A stretch of 11,423 bases of DNA from JBFJVZ01 sp041623895 (lineage in GTDB: Bacteria; Planctomycetota; Planctomycetia; Pirellulales; Pirellulaceae), in the NCBI GenBank assembly GCA_041623895.1, contig JBFJVZ010000251.1, positions 1 to 11,423 on the forward strand, in the 5' to 3' direction. Both the position numbers and the translations under genes were made by a program. Below the pieces are notes generated by a model. It was not told the origin of the DNA. It made no database searches and worked only from the letters and a program-made list of their open reading frames with translations. Every line of letters begins with the position of its first letter. Position 1 is the first letter of the stretch. Of this stretch, positions 1-7,733 are shown in pieces.

Positions 1-84
1 CGCATTGTTGTGACGAATCAGATCGTTTACGTCGGCAACTACCGCGTGACTCAAGAAAAAAGCCAAGCTCAAATTCACTTCTAA
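1..84 (+). CDS. C-terminal end of an unidentified protein (gene cut by the window edge)
   Basis: Frame 1 is open from the first base to a TAA at 82-84 and encodes 27 residues that end QAQIHF. The stretch is rich in V, I, Y, N and Q, as in a beta-rich protein end, but it is too short to assign to a family. It runs in the same direction as the DUF1559 gene, with a 153-bp gap, so the two could be co-transcribed; nothing shows that directly. That it is coding is inferred only from the open frame reaching the edge and from the position upstream of a real gene. Confidence 0.4.
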   Translation, partial: RIVVTNQIVYVGNYRVTQEKSQAQIHF

Positions 85-135
85 GCCGGACACTCTCGTA
101 AGGGCCGCGGGCAGTTCGCGAGACCAACTAAAACA

Positions 136-206
136 ACAGGCCACCGACGCTTTTCCACTTCAGCGGTACGCCTCGCAGAAAATAATTGCAAACCCCGGCG
201 GCCTGT
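136..206. repeat. Imperfect inverted repeat in the leader of the DUF1559 gene
   Basis: ACAGGCC at 136-142 is complementary to GGCCTGT at 200-206. After one mismatch, CCG (144-146) pairs with CGG (196-198). The result is a 10-bp stem with one mismatch and a loop of about 49 nt, ending 31 nt before the chosen ATG. It could be a leader structure or chance; no U tract marks it as a terminator. Confidence 0.25.
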
Positions 207-223
207 GGTATCAGAGGTCGTTT

Positions 224-229
224 GGGGGA
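224..229 (+). promoter_or_regulatory. Shine-Dalgarno that selects the ATG at 238
   Basis: GGGGGA lies 8 nt before the ATG at 238. The same frame can also start at a GTG at 205, but the GGGGGA would then fall inside the coding region. Starting at 238 also gives a short leader of the kind normal for pseudopilin-like proteins. Confidence 0.55.
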
Positions 230-237
230 ATCAAATC

Positions 238-1161
238 ATGCCTCGGCCGACTACCTGCGGGATCCAAATTCAGATCAGAACCGCTTTCACAATCATCGAA
301 TTGGTTGTCGTCACTGCGCTGATCTCCATCTTAGTCGCTCTTTTCTTCCCGTCAGTTCAGGCCGCGCGAGAAGCGGCACGTCGCACACAATGTGCTACCA
401 ACTTGCAGCAACTAGGACTTGCATTGCACATGTATCATGGCATGCACCGCGCGTTGCCATCGGGTATCGCTACGCCCACAACCGTGTTCTGGAGCGGCGC
501 GATCTTGCCGCATTTGGAGCAGCGTGCCATGTATGAGCGACTGACTGCTGTTGATGATTGGACGATGGGAAAAAATTCTGACCTGCTGCGCGTCAGTGTT
601 GCGATATTTCGCTGCCCATCGTCGGTGGCGCCCGAAACCCAATTTCATGGGCTCGATGCTCGGGTTCCAGCTACCTACTTGGGTTGCATTTCCGGTACCG
701 AGGATCGCGAAACGGGGCCGGAACATCGCCTGTTCCATGAAAAGCAGAATGGTGTCTTCTTTCGAAACAGCCGGGTCAAGCTTGCGCATATTGATGACGG
801 CACGTCGTCCACGATCATGATCGGCGAGACGCTGGTGGGTCAAAAATCGGTTGGGGCCGACCATTCGGGCGTCAATCAATTGGTCGATCATTGGGCGATC
901 GCATCGCCCACCTTTACCGCCAACGAACTCTCCGAGGCGCTCGGTTCAACCGCAGTGCCGATCGGCATCGCGTTGACAGATGACCCGACATTTTATCCGG
1001 ACGAACGAGAACTTTCCTTCAGCAGTCGGCATGGTTCGGGTACGCAGTTTGTTTTCTGCGACGGTCACGTCACGCTGCTCTCACACAGCATCGACAAGTA
1101 CGTCTATTCAGCGCTCGGCACACGCAATCAGCAAGAACTCGTCGACGCCCAAGCCTATTGA
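238..1161 (+). CDS. DUF1559 domain protein with type IV prepilin-like N-terminus
   Basis: The 307-residue protein begins with a short charged leader and a prepilin-type signal: cleavage is expected before F17 in RTA|FTIIE, with E21 at the conserved +5 position. A hydrophobic helix follows at about 18-40, then the segment QAAREAARRTQCATNLQQLG, which is hallmark DUF1559 sequence. Near the C-terminus is the H-x9-DG motif (H in SSRHGS, DG in FCDGHV). In this family the N-terminal helix resembles pseudopilins of type II secretion, and the body is a predicted beta-rich domain of unknown function, probably exported or envelope-associated. Planctomycetes carry dozens of paralogs. The residue before the cleavage site is alanine rather than the usual glycine. 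Length is normal and the gene looks intact. It stands between a partial upstream gene and the convergent mtnA, so its partners are not evident. Confidence 0.93.
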   Translation: MPRPTTCGIQIQIRTAFTIIELVVVTALISILVALFFPSVQAAREAARRTQCATNLQQLGLALHMYHGMHRALPSGIATPTTVFWSGAILPHLEQRAMYERLTAVDDWTMGKNSDLLRVSVAIFRCPSSVAPETQFHGLDARVPATYLGCISGTEDRETGPEHRLFHEKQNGVFFRNSRVKLAHIDDGTSSTIMIGETLVGQKSVGADHSGVNQLVDHWAIASPTFTANELSEALGSTAVPIGIALTDDPTFYPDERELSFSSRHGSGTQFVFCDGHVTLLSHSIDKYVYSALGTRNQQELVDAQAY

Positions 1162-1338
1162 TGCTGATCAATCTAGACCTGCTTGACCAGGTGTGCGGGA
1201 TCGCGCGCTATCGGTGCTCGGGGGTTTGAATTGCGCGCGGACGACCAGATTTGCCAGCGGCACAGTAGTTGCTTACGTTGAGGTGGAAGAGATTCTTTTT
1301 CCTGGCATCACAAGTGCGCTTCGTAAAGGCTGTCGCAG

Positions 1339-1367
1339 AAGACAAAACATGTTAACGGATTCGTCTT
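1339..1367. terminator. Weak hairpin between DUF1559 and mtnA, possibly a bidirectional terminator
   Basis: AAGACAAA (1339-1346) faces TTCGTCTT (1360-1367). Read on the minus strand this is an 8-bp stem with one G-U pair, starting 2 nt after the mtnA stop codon; on the plus strand one position is mismatched. A real U tract is missing on the minus side, and only a loose T-rich stretch (1371-1379) follows on the plus side. The position between convergent genes is the main argument. The rest of the spacer (1162-1338) shows no clear signal. Confidence 0.25.
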
Positions 1368-1369
1368 GA

Positions 1370-2467
1370 TTAAATTTTTGTCGGCGCGGCGTATTGTTCG
1401 CTGAGATGCTTCGCGTACGGAGGTCGGATGATGCCGCGTTCGGTGATCAGCCCCGCCACCAGTTCGTGCGGCGTCACGTCAAAGGCGGGATTGCGAACCT
1501 GAATGCCTGGCGGACCCGTTCGCCGTGCACCAAAGTTGGTGACTTCTTCCGCGTCGCGCTCTTCAATGGGGATGCCGGCACCGCTGGGTGTGTCCAAATC
1601 GATCGTCGAATAGGGCAAGGCAACGTAGCAGGGAATGCTAAAATGCTTGGCCAAAATGGCGATGCCCAGCGTGCCTATTTTGTTGGCCACATCGCCGTTG
1701 GCCGCGACACGGTCGGTGCCGACGATCACCAAATCGATCAGACCTTGTGACATGATGTGTGCCGCCATGTTGTCGGTCAGCAGCGTGACATCGATGCCGG
1801 CTTGCTGAAGTTCCCAACTTGTCAGCCGTGCGCCCTGCAGCAGTGGCCGCGTTTCATCGGCATAGACTCGGAAGGGAACGCCGTTTTGGTGTGCCACGTA
1901 CATCGGCGAGGTTGCCGTCCCGAATTCAGCAGTCGCCACGGAACCCGCGTTGCAGTGCGTCAGGATTCCGTTACCTGCTTGGATCAAATCCGCACCGTGC
2001 AGGCCGATGCTGCGGCAAAGTTCACGATCTTCGTTGTGAATGCGAATCGCTTCCTCGACGAGCAGATCATACAGCTGTGTGCTGCTATCGGCATTTTGCT
2101 CTTTGGCAAAGGTCACCATCCGGCCAAGTGCCCACTTCAGGTTCACGGCTGTTGGACGTGCCTCGCCGAGGTAATCCGCTTTGGACTGGGCGGCGGAGAC
2201 AAAGTCAGTGAGCGGCAAGCTGCGATCCTGCCGCAGACCAACCAGCAATCCGTACGCGCCGGCGATGCCGATCGCCGGGGCACCGCGAACTTTCAGCGCT
2301 TTGATCGAGGCATAAACCTGGTCGATCGAATCCTGACGCTCACCAACGACGGCTAGCGGAAGCTGGGTCTGATCGAGAATGAACAACGTGCCATCGGACC
2401 ACCAAATGGTTTCCGGAAGACCGAGCCGGTTCTTGGGGATCTCGTGTTCGGGAACCGTGGTCGTCAT
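1370..2467 (-). CDS. mtnA: S-methyl-5-thioribose-1-phosphate isomerase (MtnA)
   Basis: MtnA converts 5-methylthioribose-1-phosphate to 5-methylthioribulose-1-phosphate in the cytosolic methionine salvage pathway, which recycles methylthioadenosine. Visible family motifs, numbered from the upstream ATG at 2473, are RGAPAIG (63-69), THCNAGSVAT with the expected catalytic Cys174, GTDRVAANGDVANKIGT with the expected catalytic Asp254, and ALPYSTIDLDTPSG (285-298). Length (365-367 residues) is normal for the family. Two ATGs compete. The one at 2467 lies 8 nt from AGAGG (2480-2476), whereas the one at 2473 lies only 2 nt from it, so 2467 is preferred. The start follows the DUF1501 stop codon by 12 nt, which implies co-transcription and probably coupled translation. 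No other methionine-salvage gene is in the window. Identification is secure; the reason for the operon context is unknown. Confidence 0.96.
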   Translation of the reverse strand: MTTTVPEHEIPKNRLGLPETIWWSDGTLFILDQTQLPLAVVGERQDSIDQVYASIKALKVRGAPAIGIAGAYGLLVGLRQDRSLPLTDFVSAAQSKADYLGEARPTAVNLKWALGRMVTFAKEQNADSSTQLYDLLVEEAIRIHNEDRELCRSIGLHGADLIQAGNGILTHCNAGSVATAEFGTATSPMYVAHQNGVPFRVYADETRPLLQGARLTSWELQQAGIDVTLLTDNMAAHIMSQGLIDLVIVGTDRVAANGDVANKIGTLGIAILAKHFSIPCYVALPYSTIDLDTPSGAGIPIEERDAEEVTNFGARRTGPPGIQVRNPAFDVTPHELVAGLITERGIIRPPYAKHLSEQYAAPTKI

Positions 2468-2475
2468 GTGCATGA

Positions 2476-2480
2476 CCTCT
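2476..2480 (-). promoter_or_regulatory. Shine-Dalgarno of mtnA overlapping the DUF1501 stop codon
   Basis: On the minus strand AGAGG shares its first A with the TAA stop of the DUF1501 gene. Its 8-nt distance to the ATG at 2467 favours that start over the ATG at 2473. The overlap of stop codon and ribosome-binding site is typical of translational coupling. Confidence 0.5.
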
Positions 2481-3880
2481 TAGACAAACAGCTCTTCGAC
2501 GACTCGACCGTAAACATCGGTGAGCCTGATGTCGCGACCGCTGAAGCGATACGTCAGACGGGTGTGATCGATCCCCAGCAGATGCAAGATGGTGGCGTGC
2601 AGGTCGTGGATCTCCAGTTTGTTTTCGACCGCTTTGTAGCCCCACGGGTCGGTCGCACCGTAAGTCATGCCGCCCTTGATGCCTCCGCCAGCCATCCACA
2701 GCGAGAAGCCGTGTTCGTTGTGGTCGCGACCGGCGCCGCCCTGAGCGAACGGCGTGCGGCCAAATTCTCCCGACCAGACGACCAACGTTTCATCCAGCAT
2801 GCCCCGCTGCCGCAGATCCTTTAGCAGTGCAGCAATGGGTTGGTCGACAGCAACGGCGTTGGACGTATGGTTTTGCTTGATGTTTCCGTGCGCATCCCAG
2901 CGCTGGTAGCCGTTGACCATCGGGATCAAAACTTCGATGAAGCGAACACCGCGTTCGACCAGGCGGCGGGCGATCAGGCAAGCCTTGCCATAGGTCTGCG
3001 TGTGTTTGTTTTTGGCGTGCATGCCATACAGCTCGTGCGTCGCCGCCGTTTCCTTTGTCAAGTCGATCAACTCGGGAACCGCCAATTGCATGCGGGCGGC
3101 GAGTTCCGCGTTGCGAATCGCGGATTCCATTTCGTCCGCGCCACCGGCCAATTGCAATCCCGATTGATTCAGACGCATCGCCAGCTGCCGTTTCAACTGC
3201 TGCAGTCGTCCACTCTTTTCATTCGGCGAAATATTCGACAGCGGCGTTCCGATGGCGTGCAACAATGAACCTTGATACGACGCCGGCAGAAAGCCGTTGC
3301 TGAAATTATCGAGTCCACCGGACGGAATCTGTCCGCCGTTGAGTACGACATATCCAGGCAAATCTCGATTAAAACTGCCCAATCCGTATGTCGTCCAAGC
3401 ACCCATGCTGGGACGACCTTGCAGCCCGTGACCGCTGTGCAGCAAATAATTCGCGCTGGTGTGTTCGGGAAACTTTGAAGTCATCGACCGGACGATGCAC
3501 AGCTCATCCATCTGCCTGTTGATTTGCGGAAACAGATCGCTGGCCCAGATGCCGCTTTCGCCCCATTGTTTGAAATTCCAGGGCGACTTCATCACTTTGC
3601 CGATGTTGGCAAACTGCGTTTTTTCCAGCTTGCCGATCGCTTGATGCGGATCCTTGCCGTCATGTTGGGATAGCATCGGCTTGTAGTCGTACGAATCGAC
3701 CTGGGAGACACCGCCTTCCATGAACAGAAAAACCACACTTTTGGCCCGCGGCGCGAAATGGGGCACAGGCACATCGCTGCCAAATGATTCGCTGAACATC
3801 GAAGACAATGCCAATCCACCGAATCCCAGTGATCCGCGACTGAGTAATTGACGTCGATTCAGTTCAAGCTGTGGGTACAT
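2480..3880 (-). CDS. DUF1501 domain-containing protein with twin-arginine-like leader
   Basis: This 466-residue protein belongs to DUF1501, a family in the alkaline phosphatase/sulfatase fold group with no settled reaction. The N-terminus NRRQLLSRGSLGFGGLAL (8-25) is a twin-arginine-like export leader followed by a weakly hydrophobic stretch, so export is likely. Conserved family segments are FLFMEGGVSQVDSYDYKP (51-68), RWDAHGN (327-333), WSGEFGRTPFAQGGAGRDHNEHG (369-391) and, near the end, HDLHATILHLLGID with YRFSGRD. The D, H and E residues there are candidate metal ligands. Length is typical. The start lies 6 nt after the stop of the cytochrome/DUF1553 gene and has no obvious Shine-Dalgarno, so translation may depend on coupling. 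Pairing of DUF1501 with DUF1549/DUF1553 cytochrome proteins is a recurrent planctomycete arrangement; its substrate is unknown. Confidence 0.95.
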   Translation of the reverse strand: MYPQLELNRRQLLSRGSLGFGGLALSSMFSESFGSDVPVPHFAPRAKSVVFLFMEGGVSQVDSYDYKPMLSQHDGKDPHQAIGKLEKTQFANIGKVMKSPWNFKQWGESGIWASDLFPQINRQMDELCIVRSMTSKFPEHTSANYLLHSGHGLQGRPSMGAWTTYGLGSFNRDLPGYVVLNGGQIPSGGLDNFSNGFLPASYQGSLLHAIGTPLSNISPNEKSGRLQQLKRQLAMRLNQSGLQLAGGADEMESAIRNAELAARMQLAVPELIDLTKETAATHELYGMHAKNKHTQTYGKACLIARRLVERGVRFIEVLIPMVNGYQRWDAHGNIKQNHTSNAVAVDQPIAALLKDLRQRGMLDETLVVWSGEFGRTPFAQGGAGRDHNEHGFSLWMAGGGIKGGMTYGATDPWGYKAVENKLEIHDLHATILHLLGIDHTRLTYRFSGRDIRLTDVYGRVVEELFV

Positions 3881-3886
3881 TGATGA

Positions 3887-6800
3887 TTAACGCAAATAAA
3901 TGAATTCGTTCAGGCGAAACATTGTGTGACACAGGTCCGTCCACACTTTCAGATCATCGCCGGAGACTTCGTGCAACTCCGCGAACGATTCAATCGCCAC
4001 CAAAGCAGCGTCCAATTCTTCGTCCATTACCGCACGCCCAAAAGCTTGCCAATACATCTGCCGAATCTTCTCCGCCGCGGACGCATCTGAAAACTCCGAC
4101 AGCAGCTCTTCCGCCCATACGTTTGCTTGCTGATAAACGAGTTTATCATTCATCATCGCCAGGGTTTGTGCCGGCACATTGGTGACATTGCGCCGTCCGA
4201 CCGTGCTGAATGGAATCGGCATGTCAAAGGTCAGCATCATTGTCGGTAAAAAATTCCGGCGTACCGATGTATAAATGCTGCGTCGGCCCTCGCCATCCAG
4301 CGGTCCGCTTTTTTCGGGCCGGCCCCGGCCGATCACAAATTCGGTCAAGTGAACCGGCACGGGCTTGCCATACAGCGTCAAATCCAATCGTCCCGAGACG
4401 GCCAACAGATTGTCGCGAATCGCCTCTGATTCCAGACGTCGCACATTCATGCGATGAACAAACAGGTTGTTCGGGTCCTGCTTTTCTGCCGCCAAGTCAT
4501 CGGGACGACTGGACATGGCAAACGTTCTTGACAGCACGATCCGCTTGATCATCGTTTTGATCGACCAGTGATCTTGATGAACGAACTGATGGGCAAGATC
4601 GTCCAACAACTCGGGATGCGTCGGTCGACTTCCCAGCCAGCCAAAATTGTCAACCGAGGCAACGATCCCGCGGCCCAGCAGGTGATGCCAAATCCGGTTG
4701 ACGATCACACGCGCCGTCAGTGGGTTATCTGGGTCTATCAGTTGATGCGCAAGCTGCAATCGCCCGCTACCGCGACCAAGATCGGCTGCCTCAAACGGAA
4801 ATGCCCCGGGAAGTTGTCTGCGGGCGACTTCGCCAGGCGTTTGGTGTTTCCCCCGTTTCAGGATTCGCTCATTCACGCCTGAGCCATCCATCAAAGCGAT
4901 GGCTGTTAACGAGTCGGTTTGAATCTGCGCGGCAAGCTCTTGTCGTCGCGATTGGTAGTTCGCAACAATCTTTTTCAGCTCTGCAGCGAACGACGAGTCG
5001 ACGCCGATCTGCGCCGCATTCTTGCACAACCACGAGATCGCGGCGGCGTGTTGCCAGGAACGAATGTTGCGTTTTTCCAATGCATCGACAGCATCGCCAA
5101 GCAGCTGCTCGTTTTCCAATTTCGAGACAGAATCGGATTTACCTGGCTCGATCGTTCTCGGGCTCGTTGGACGCGGCGATGTCGGACCCTGGACGACTTG
5201 AAAGACCGATAGCGGTGCATCGCCAACGGGACCGAATTCCAGGTGCAACCGATGTCCTTGGTAACCACGCAGATCAAGCGTTAGCCATTTCGGTTGCGGC
5301 GCCTTCAGGGTTTTTACCAAGGCTTTGTGCAGCGGCCCGGTGATCATCAGATGCGAATCCACCGCAGCATAGACTTGCGTCTCGCCCTGCATGAAGACGT
5401 GGACTCTCCCGTCGTTCAAAACGAACGTGGGCGTGCTGACCAAACCCGCCGCGCGGCCCACCGCATTCAAACTTCCCGAGTCGGCTTCATTTCCAGGGCT
5501 CAACTTCAGCGAATTCCAGATCGGATCACGCTCCGCAGCACCCAGCAATCGAACTTGAAGATCCGTCGACGAGTCATTTGGAATGATCAGATCGCCGACC
5601 TGACGCGCGGATTGACCAAAAGCGTTACCAGATGTTTGCCAAGTATGATTCGGATCGGAAAAATCGAGAATCACTTCCGCAGCTGCGTACTGGACGTGTT
5701 GTGGATCCGTCGATGGCCGATAAAGCGCAGCCGCTTGGGATAGATGCGGACGAAAACGATCGGCGATCCATTGAATCAATTGCTGCTGCGTATCCTGGTA
5801 CAGTGATTCCAATTCATCGGCAATGCGGCCATTGCGAAGTGAGGTCTGAAAACGCACTTGGCGAAAGTGTGAACTCAAAAAGAACCCGGCAAGCGAGTAG
5901 TAGTCCTGTTGGGAGATGGCATCGAACTTATGATCGTGGCAACGCGCGCAAGCAACGGTCAGTCCCAGAAAGGTCTTGCTGAATACGTCGATCTTGTTGT
6001 CGATCCGATCACATTCATCTTGTCGGATATCGACCGGTGAGTGGACCTCTTCGCCAAAGACGGGCCAGGCGGTTGCCAGGATCGACTCGTTGAATCCACT
6101 TTCCTGGTTAATGCGTGGCGATGGGAGCAAGTCGCCTGCGATGTGTTCGATCACGAACTGGTCGAAGGGAACGTCTTCGTTCAGTGCGCGAATCAAGTAG
6201 TCCCGGTAATGCCACGCGTTGGCGATGGCAAAATCACTTTCGTGGCCGCGAGATTCGGCATACCGCACCAGGTCCATCCAATGCCGCGCCCAGCGTTCGC
6301 CAAAATGGGGCGACTTTAGCAGCCGATCAACGACCGCTTCGCGGTTCTGATCACTGGTGTCAGCCAAAAACTCTTGAACTTGTTCTGGTTGGGGCGGCAG
6401 TCCCGTGATGGCAAAATGAACGCGACGAAACCAGGTTTCCGGTGCGGCATCAGGGGCCGGAGTGAGCCCCGCTGATTCCAAACGAGCGAGCACAAAATGA
6501 TCGATCCCGCCGCGTGGCCAACGTGTGTTTTCTAACTTTGGGATTGTTTGCGCTTCCGGAGTCTGCCAAATCCAGGGCAAACGATTCTTACGGGTGGCAA
6601 GATCAAACTTTTCGGTCACGGCGGCCGGAATTGGTTCATTTGGCCAAAACGCGCCGTCAACAATCCACTTCTCAAAATCCGCGATCACACGCTCGGCCAG
6701 CTTCTCTCGCTCCAACGGCATCATCAGGTCTTTGTTGGCGTGCGTTAGCGAGACGTACAGGCTGCTTTGTTTCGGTTGGCCCGGCACGAGCACTGGTCCG

Positions 6801-7006
6801 TAACTGCCCTCCGCGGTGAGAAAGGAAATGTGGTCCAGCCGCAGATCCGATTCCGCTTTCTGTGGCCCATGACATTCAAGGCAATGAGAGGCAAGAGTCG
6901 GTCGAATCCGCGTCTCGAAGAATTCGAGTCGATCGTTTGCGTAGATGGCGGGCGCGAATGCGAACAAGCAGATGCAGCTAAATGAAAAGATCGCCGATGA
7001 TTTCAT
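3887..7006 (-). CDS. Planctomycete-type cytochrome C / DUF1549 / DUF1553 protein
   Basis: This exported protein of 1039 residues has the classic three-part planctomycete layout. A Sec-type signal peptide (about 1-23, ending AIYA) is followed by a cytochrome-C planctomycete-type domain with haem motif CLECH (42-46) and later LRLDH. DUF1549 spans about 160-370, with WARHWMDLVRYAESRG and a second CxxCH, CARCH (353-357). The middle part (about 375-700) is less conserved and probably beta-rich, perhaps carbohydrate-binding, but no family is recognised. DUF1553 begins near NPLTARVIVNRIWHHLLGRG and runs to the C-terminus. Function is unproven; redox chemistry linked to breakdown of complex substrates is often proposed. 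The ATG at 7006 is preferred over the TTG at 7009 because AAGGGA sits about 5 nt upstream of it. This is the first gene of the probable operon with DUF1501 and mtnA. Confidence 0.95.
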   Translation of the reverse strand: MKSSAIFSFSCICLFAFAPAIYANDRLEFFETRIRPTLASHCLECHGPQKAESDLRLDHISFLTAEGSYGPVLVPGQPKQSSLYVSLTHANKDLMMPLEREKLAERVIADFEKWIVDGAFWPNEPIPAAVTEKFDLATRKNRLPWIWQTPEAQTIPKLENTRWPRGGIDHFVLARLESAGLTPAPDAAPETWFRRVHFAITGLPPQPEQVQEFLADTSDQNREAVVDRLLKSPHFGERWARHWMDLVRYAESRGHESDFAIANAWHYRDYLIRALNEDVPFDQFVIEHIAGDLLPSPRINQESGFNESILATAWPVFGEEVHSPVDIRQDECDRIDNKIDVFSKTFLGLTVACARCHDHKFDAISQQDYYSLAGFFLSSHFRQVRFQTSLRNGRIADELESLYQDTQQQLIQWIADRFRPHLSQAAALYRPSTDPQHVQYAAAEVILDFSDPNHTWQTSGNAFGQSARQVGDLIIPNDSSTDLQVRLLGAAERDPIWNSLKLSPGNEADSGSLNAVGRAAGLVSTPTFVLNDGRVHVFMQGETQVYAAVDSHLMITGPLHKALVKTLKAPQPKWLTLDLRGYQGHRLHLEFGPVGDAPLSVFQVVQGPTSPRPTSPRTIEPGKSDSVSKLENEQLLGDAVDALEKRNIRSWQHAAAISWLCKNAAQIGVDSSFAAELKKIVANYQSRRQELAAQIQTDSLTAIALMDGSGVNERILKRGKHQTPGEVARRQLPGAFPFEAADLGRGSGRLQLAHQLIDPDNPLTARVIVNRIWHHLLGRGIVASVDNFGWLGSRPTHPELLDDLAHQFVHQDHWSIKTMIKRIVLSRTFAMSSRPDDLAAEKQDPNNLFVHRMNVRRLESEAIRDNLLAVSGRLDLTLYGKPVPVHLTEFVIGRGRPEKSGPLDGEGRRSIYTSVRRNFLPTMMLTFDMPIPFSTVGRRNVTNVPAQTLAMMNDKLVYQQANVWAEELLSEFSDASAAEKIRQMYWQAFGRAVMDEELDAALVAIESFAELHEVSGDDLKVWTDLCHTMFRLNEFIYLR

Positions 7007-7026
7007 CAAATTCCCTTCAACGCCGT

Positions 7027-7050
7027 GACAACATCGAGCATGCTCTTGTC
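7027..7050. promoter_or_regulatory. Operator-like palindrome upstream of the cytochrome/DUF1553 gene
   Basis: GAGCATGCTC (7036-7045) is a perfect 10-bp palindrome. It is flanked by GACAA (7027-7031) and TTGTC (7046-7050), which are also complementary, with a 4-nt insertion (CATC) on one side only. It lies about 20-45 bp before the start codon of the operon's first gene, where a repressor site or leader hairpin could sit. No regulator is known to bind it, and no convincing promoter boxes were seen in 7010-7200. Confidence 0.3.
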
Positions 7051-7138
7051 AGTTCAATCCTGATGTTTACAAGCATACTCCAGCGACGGGGCAATGTGAT
7101 TGACCCACGCAACCGATTTCGATTTCCCAATCCTGTTC

Positions 7139-7201
7139 ATTGCCGATTGTTTTACCAGGGCGCTACCGGCTGGGATTGACCCGTTGACAATTTACGGCAA
7201 T
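7139..7201. repeat. Inverted repeat just after the GNAT gene
   Basis: ATTGCCG-A-TTGT (7139-7150) is the inverted counterpart of ACAA-TTTA-CGGCAAT (7187-7201), giving two paired blocks of 7 and 4 bp with an asymmetric internal loop and about 36 nt between the arms. The outer base falls on the GNAT stop codon. It may fold in the GNAT 3' end, but there is no U tract, so it is not a standard terminator. Confidence 0.3.
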
Positions 7202-7725
7202 CAGCATTCTCTCTTCCGTCGCCGTTTGATGTAGCGCAAAGCCAATGTCCCACCGCATTCAACTGCACCGTCCGGCTGCATGCCGACCTTTTCCAGTACG
7301 CGGATCGACGCGGCATTCTCGGGCATCACCAGGCCGACTATTTCATCAAGACCGAGAGTCGTGAATCCGAAGTCCAAACTTGCGGTGCACGCCTCGGTTG
7401 CCAAACCCCGGCCCCAGTATTGTGGCAGGAATCGGTAACCAACATCGACCACCTCAAGATCAGCCAGGTATTTCAGTCCGCAGAATCCAATGATTGCTTG
7501 TGATTCCTTGAGAATACAGGCCCAGCGACCGAACCCATGCTGGTCGAAATCCGGATAATTTGCGATCGCTTCTTTGGCCGCGTCCAATGATGGGAGCAAT
7601 GACTCCCCCGTAAACCGCATGACTTCGGGATTGCTGTTGAGTGCAAAGAAAGCCTCTGCGTCGTCAACCGTGAACGCGCGATGTTCAATTCGCTCGGTTT
7701 CGGGGCCAGTCCGGTAACACGCCAT
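7201..7725 (-). CDS. GNAT family N-acetyltransferase (RimJ/RimL-like)
   Basis: This 174-residue protein transfers an acetyl group from acetyl-CoA to an unknown amine. It has the RimJ/RimL-type pattern: TERIEHRAFTVDDAEAFFAL near the N-terminus, NPEVMRFTGE (32-41), a central strand VVDVGYRFLPQYWGRGLATEA (92-111) containing the acetyl-CoA-binding QxxGRG loop (102-107), and the C-terminal NAASIRVLEKVGM (137-149). The end is very basic (KRRRKRE). Length matches single-domain GNATs. The ATG at 7725 has no strong Shine-Dalgarno. It lies 8 nt downstream of a possible 37-codon ORF that overlaps the preceding gene, so it may be translated from a longer transcript starting with the discoidin-like gene. 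Whether the target is a ribosomal protein, an antibiotic or a metabolite cannot be told from sequence. Confidence 0.92.
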   Translation of the reverse strand: MACYRTGPETERIEHRAFTVDDAEAFFALNSNPEVMRFTGESLLPSLDAAKEAIANYPDFDQHGFGRWACILKESQAIIGFCGLKYLADLEVVDVGYRFLPQYWGRGLATEACTASLDFGFTTLGLDEIVGLVMPENAASIRVLEKVGMQPDGAVECGGTLALRYIKRRRKREC

Positions 7726-7733
7726 TGCAGTCG

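Noticed and set aside
205..237. GTG start at 205 for the DUF1559 protein
   Set aside because: The GGGGGA ribosome-binding site would lie inside the gene, and the prepilin-like leader would be unusually long.
1757..2356. 199-codon plus-strand frame antisense to mtnA
   Set aside because: It is the shadow of a strongly conserved gene, and its protein has no recognisable domain.
7139..7201. Integron attC site beside the GNAT gene
   Set aside because: The two-block inverted repeat is suggestive, but the core GTTRRRY/RYYYAAC motifs are absent and there is no integrase or matching site on the other side.
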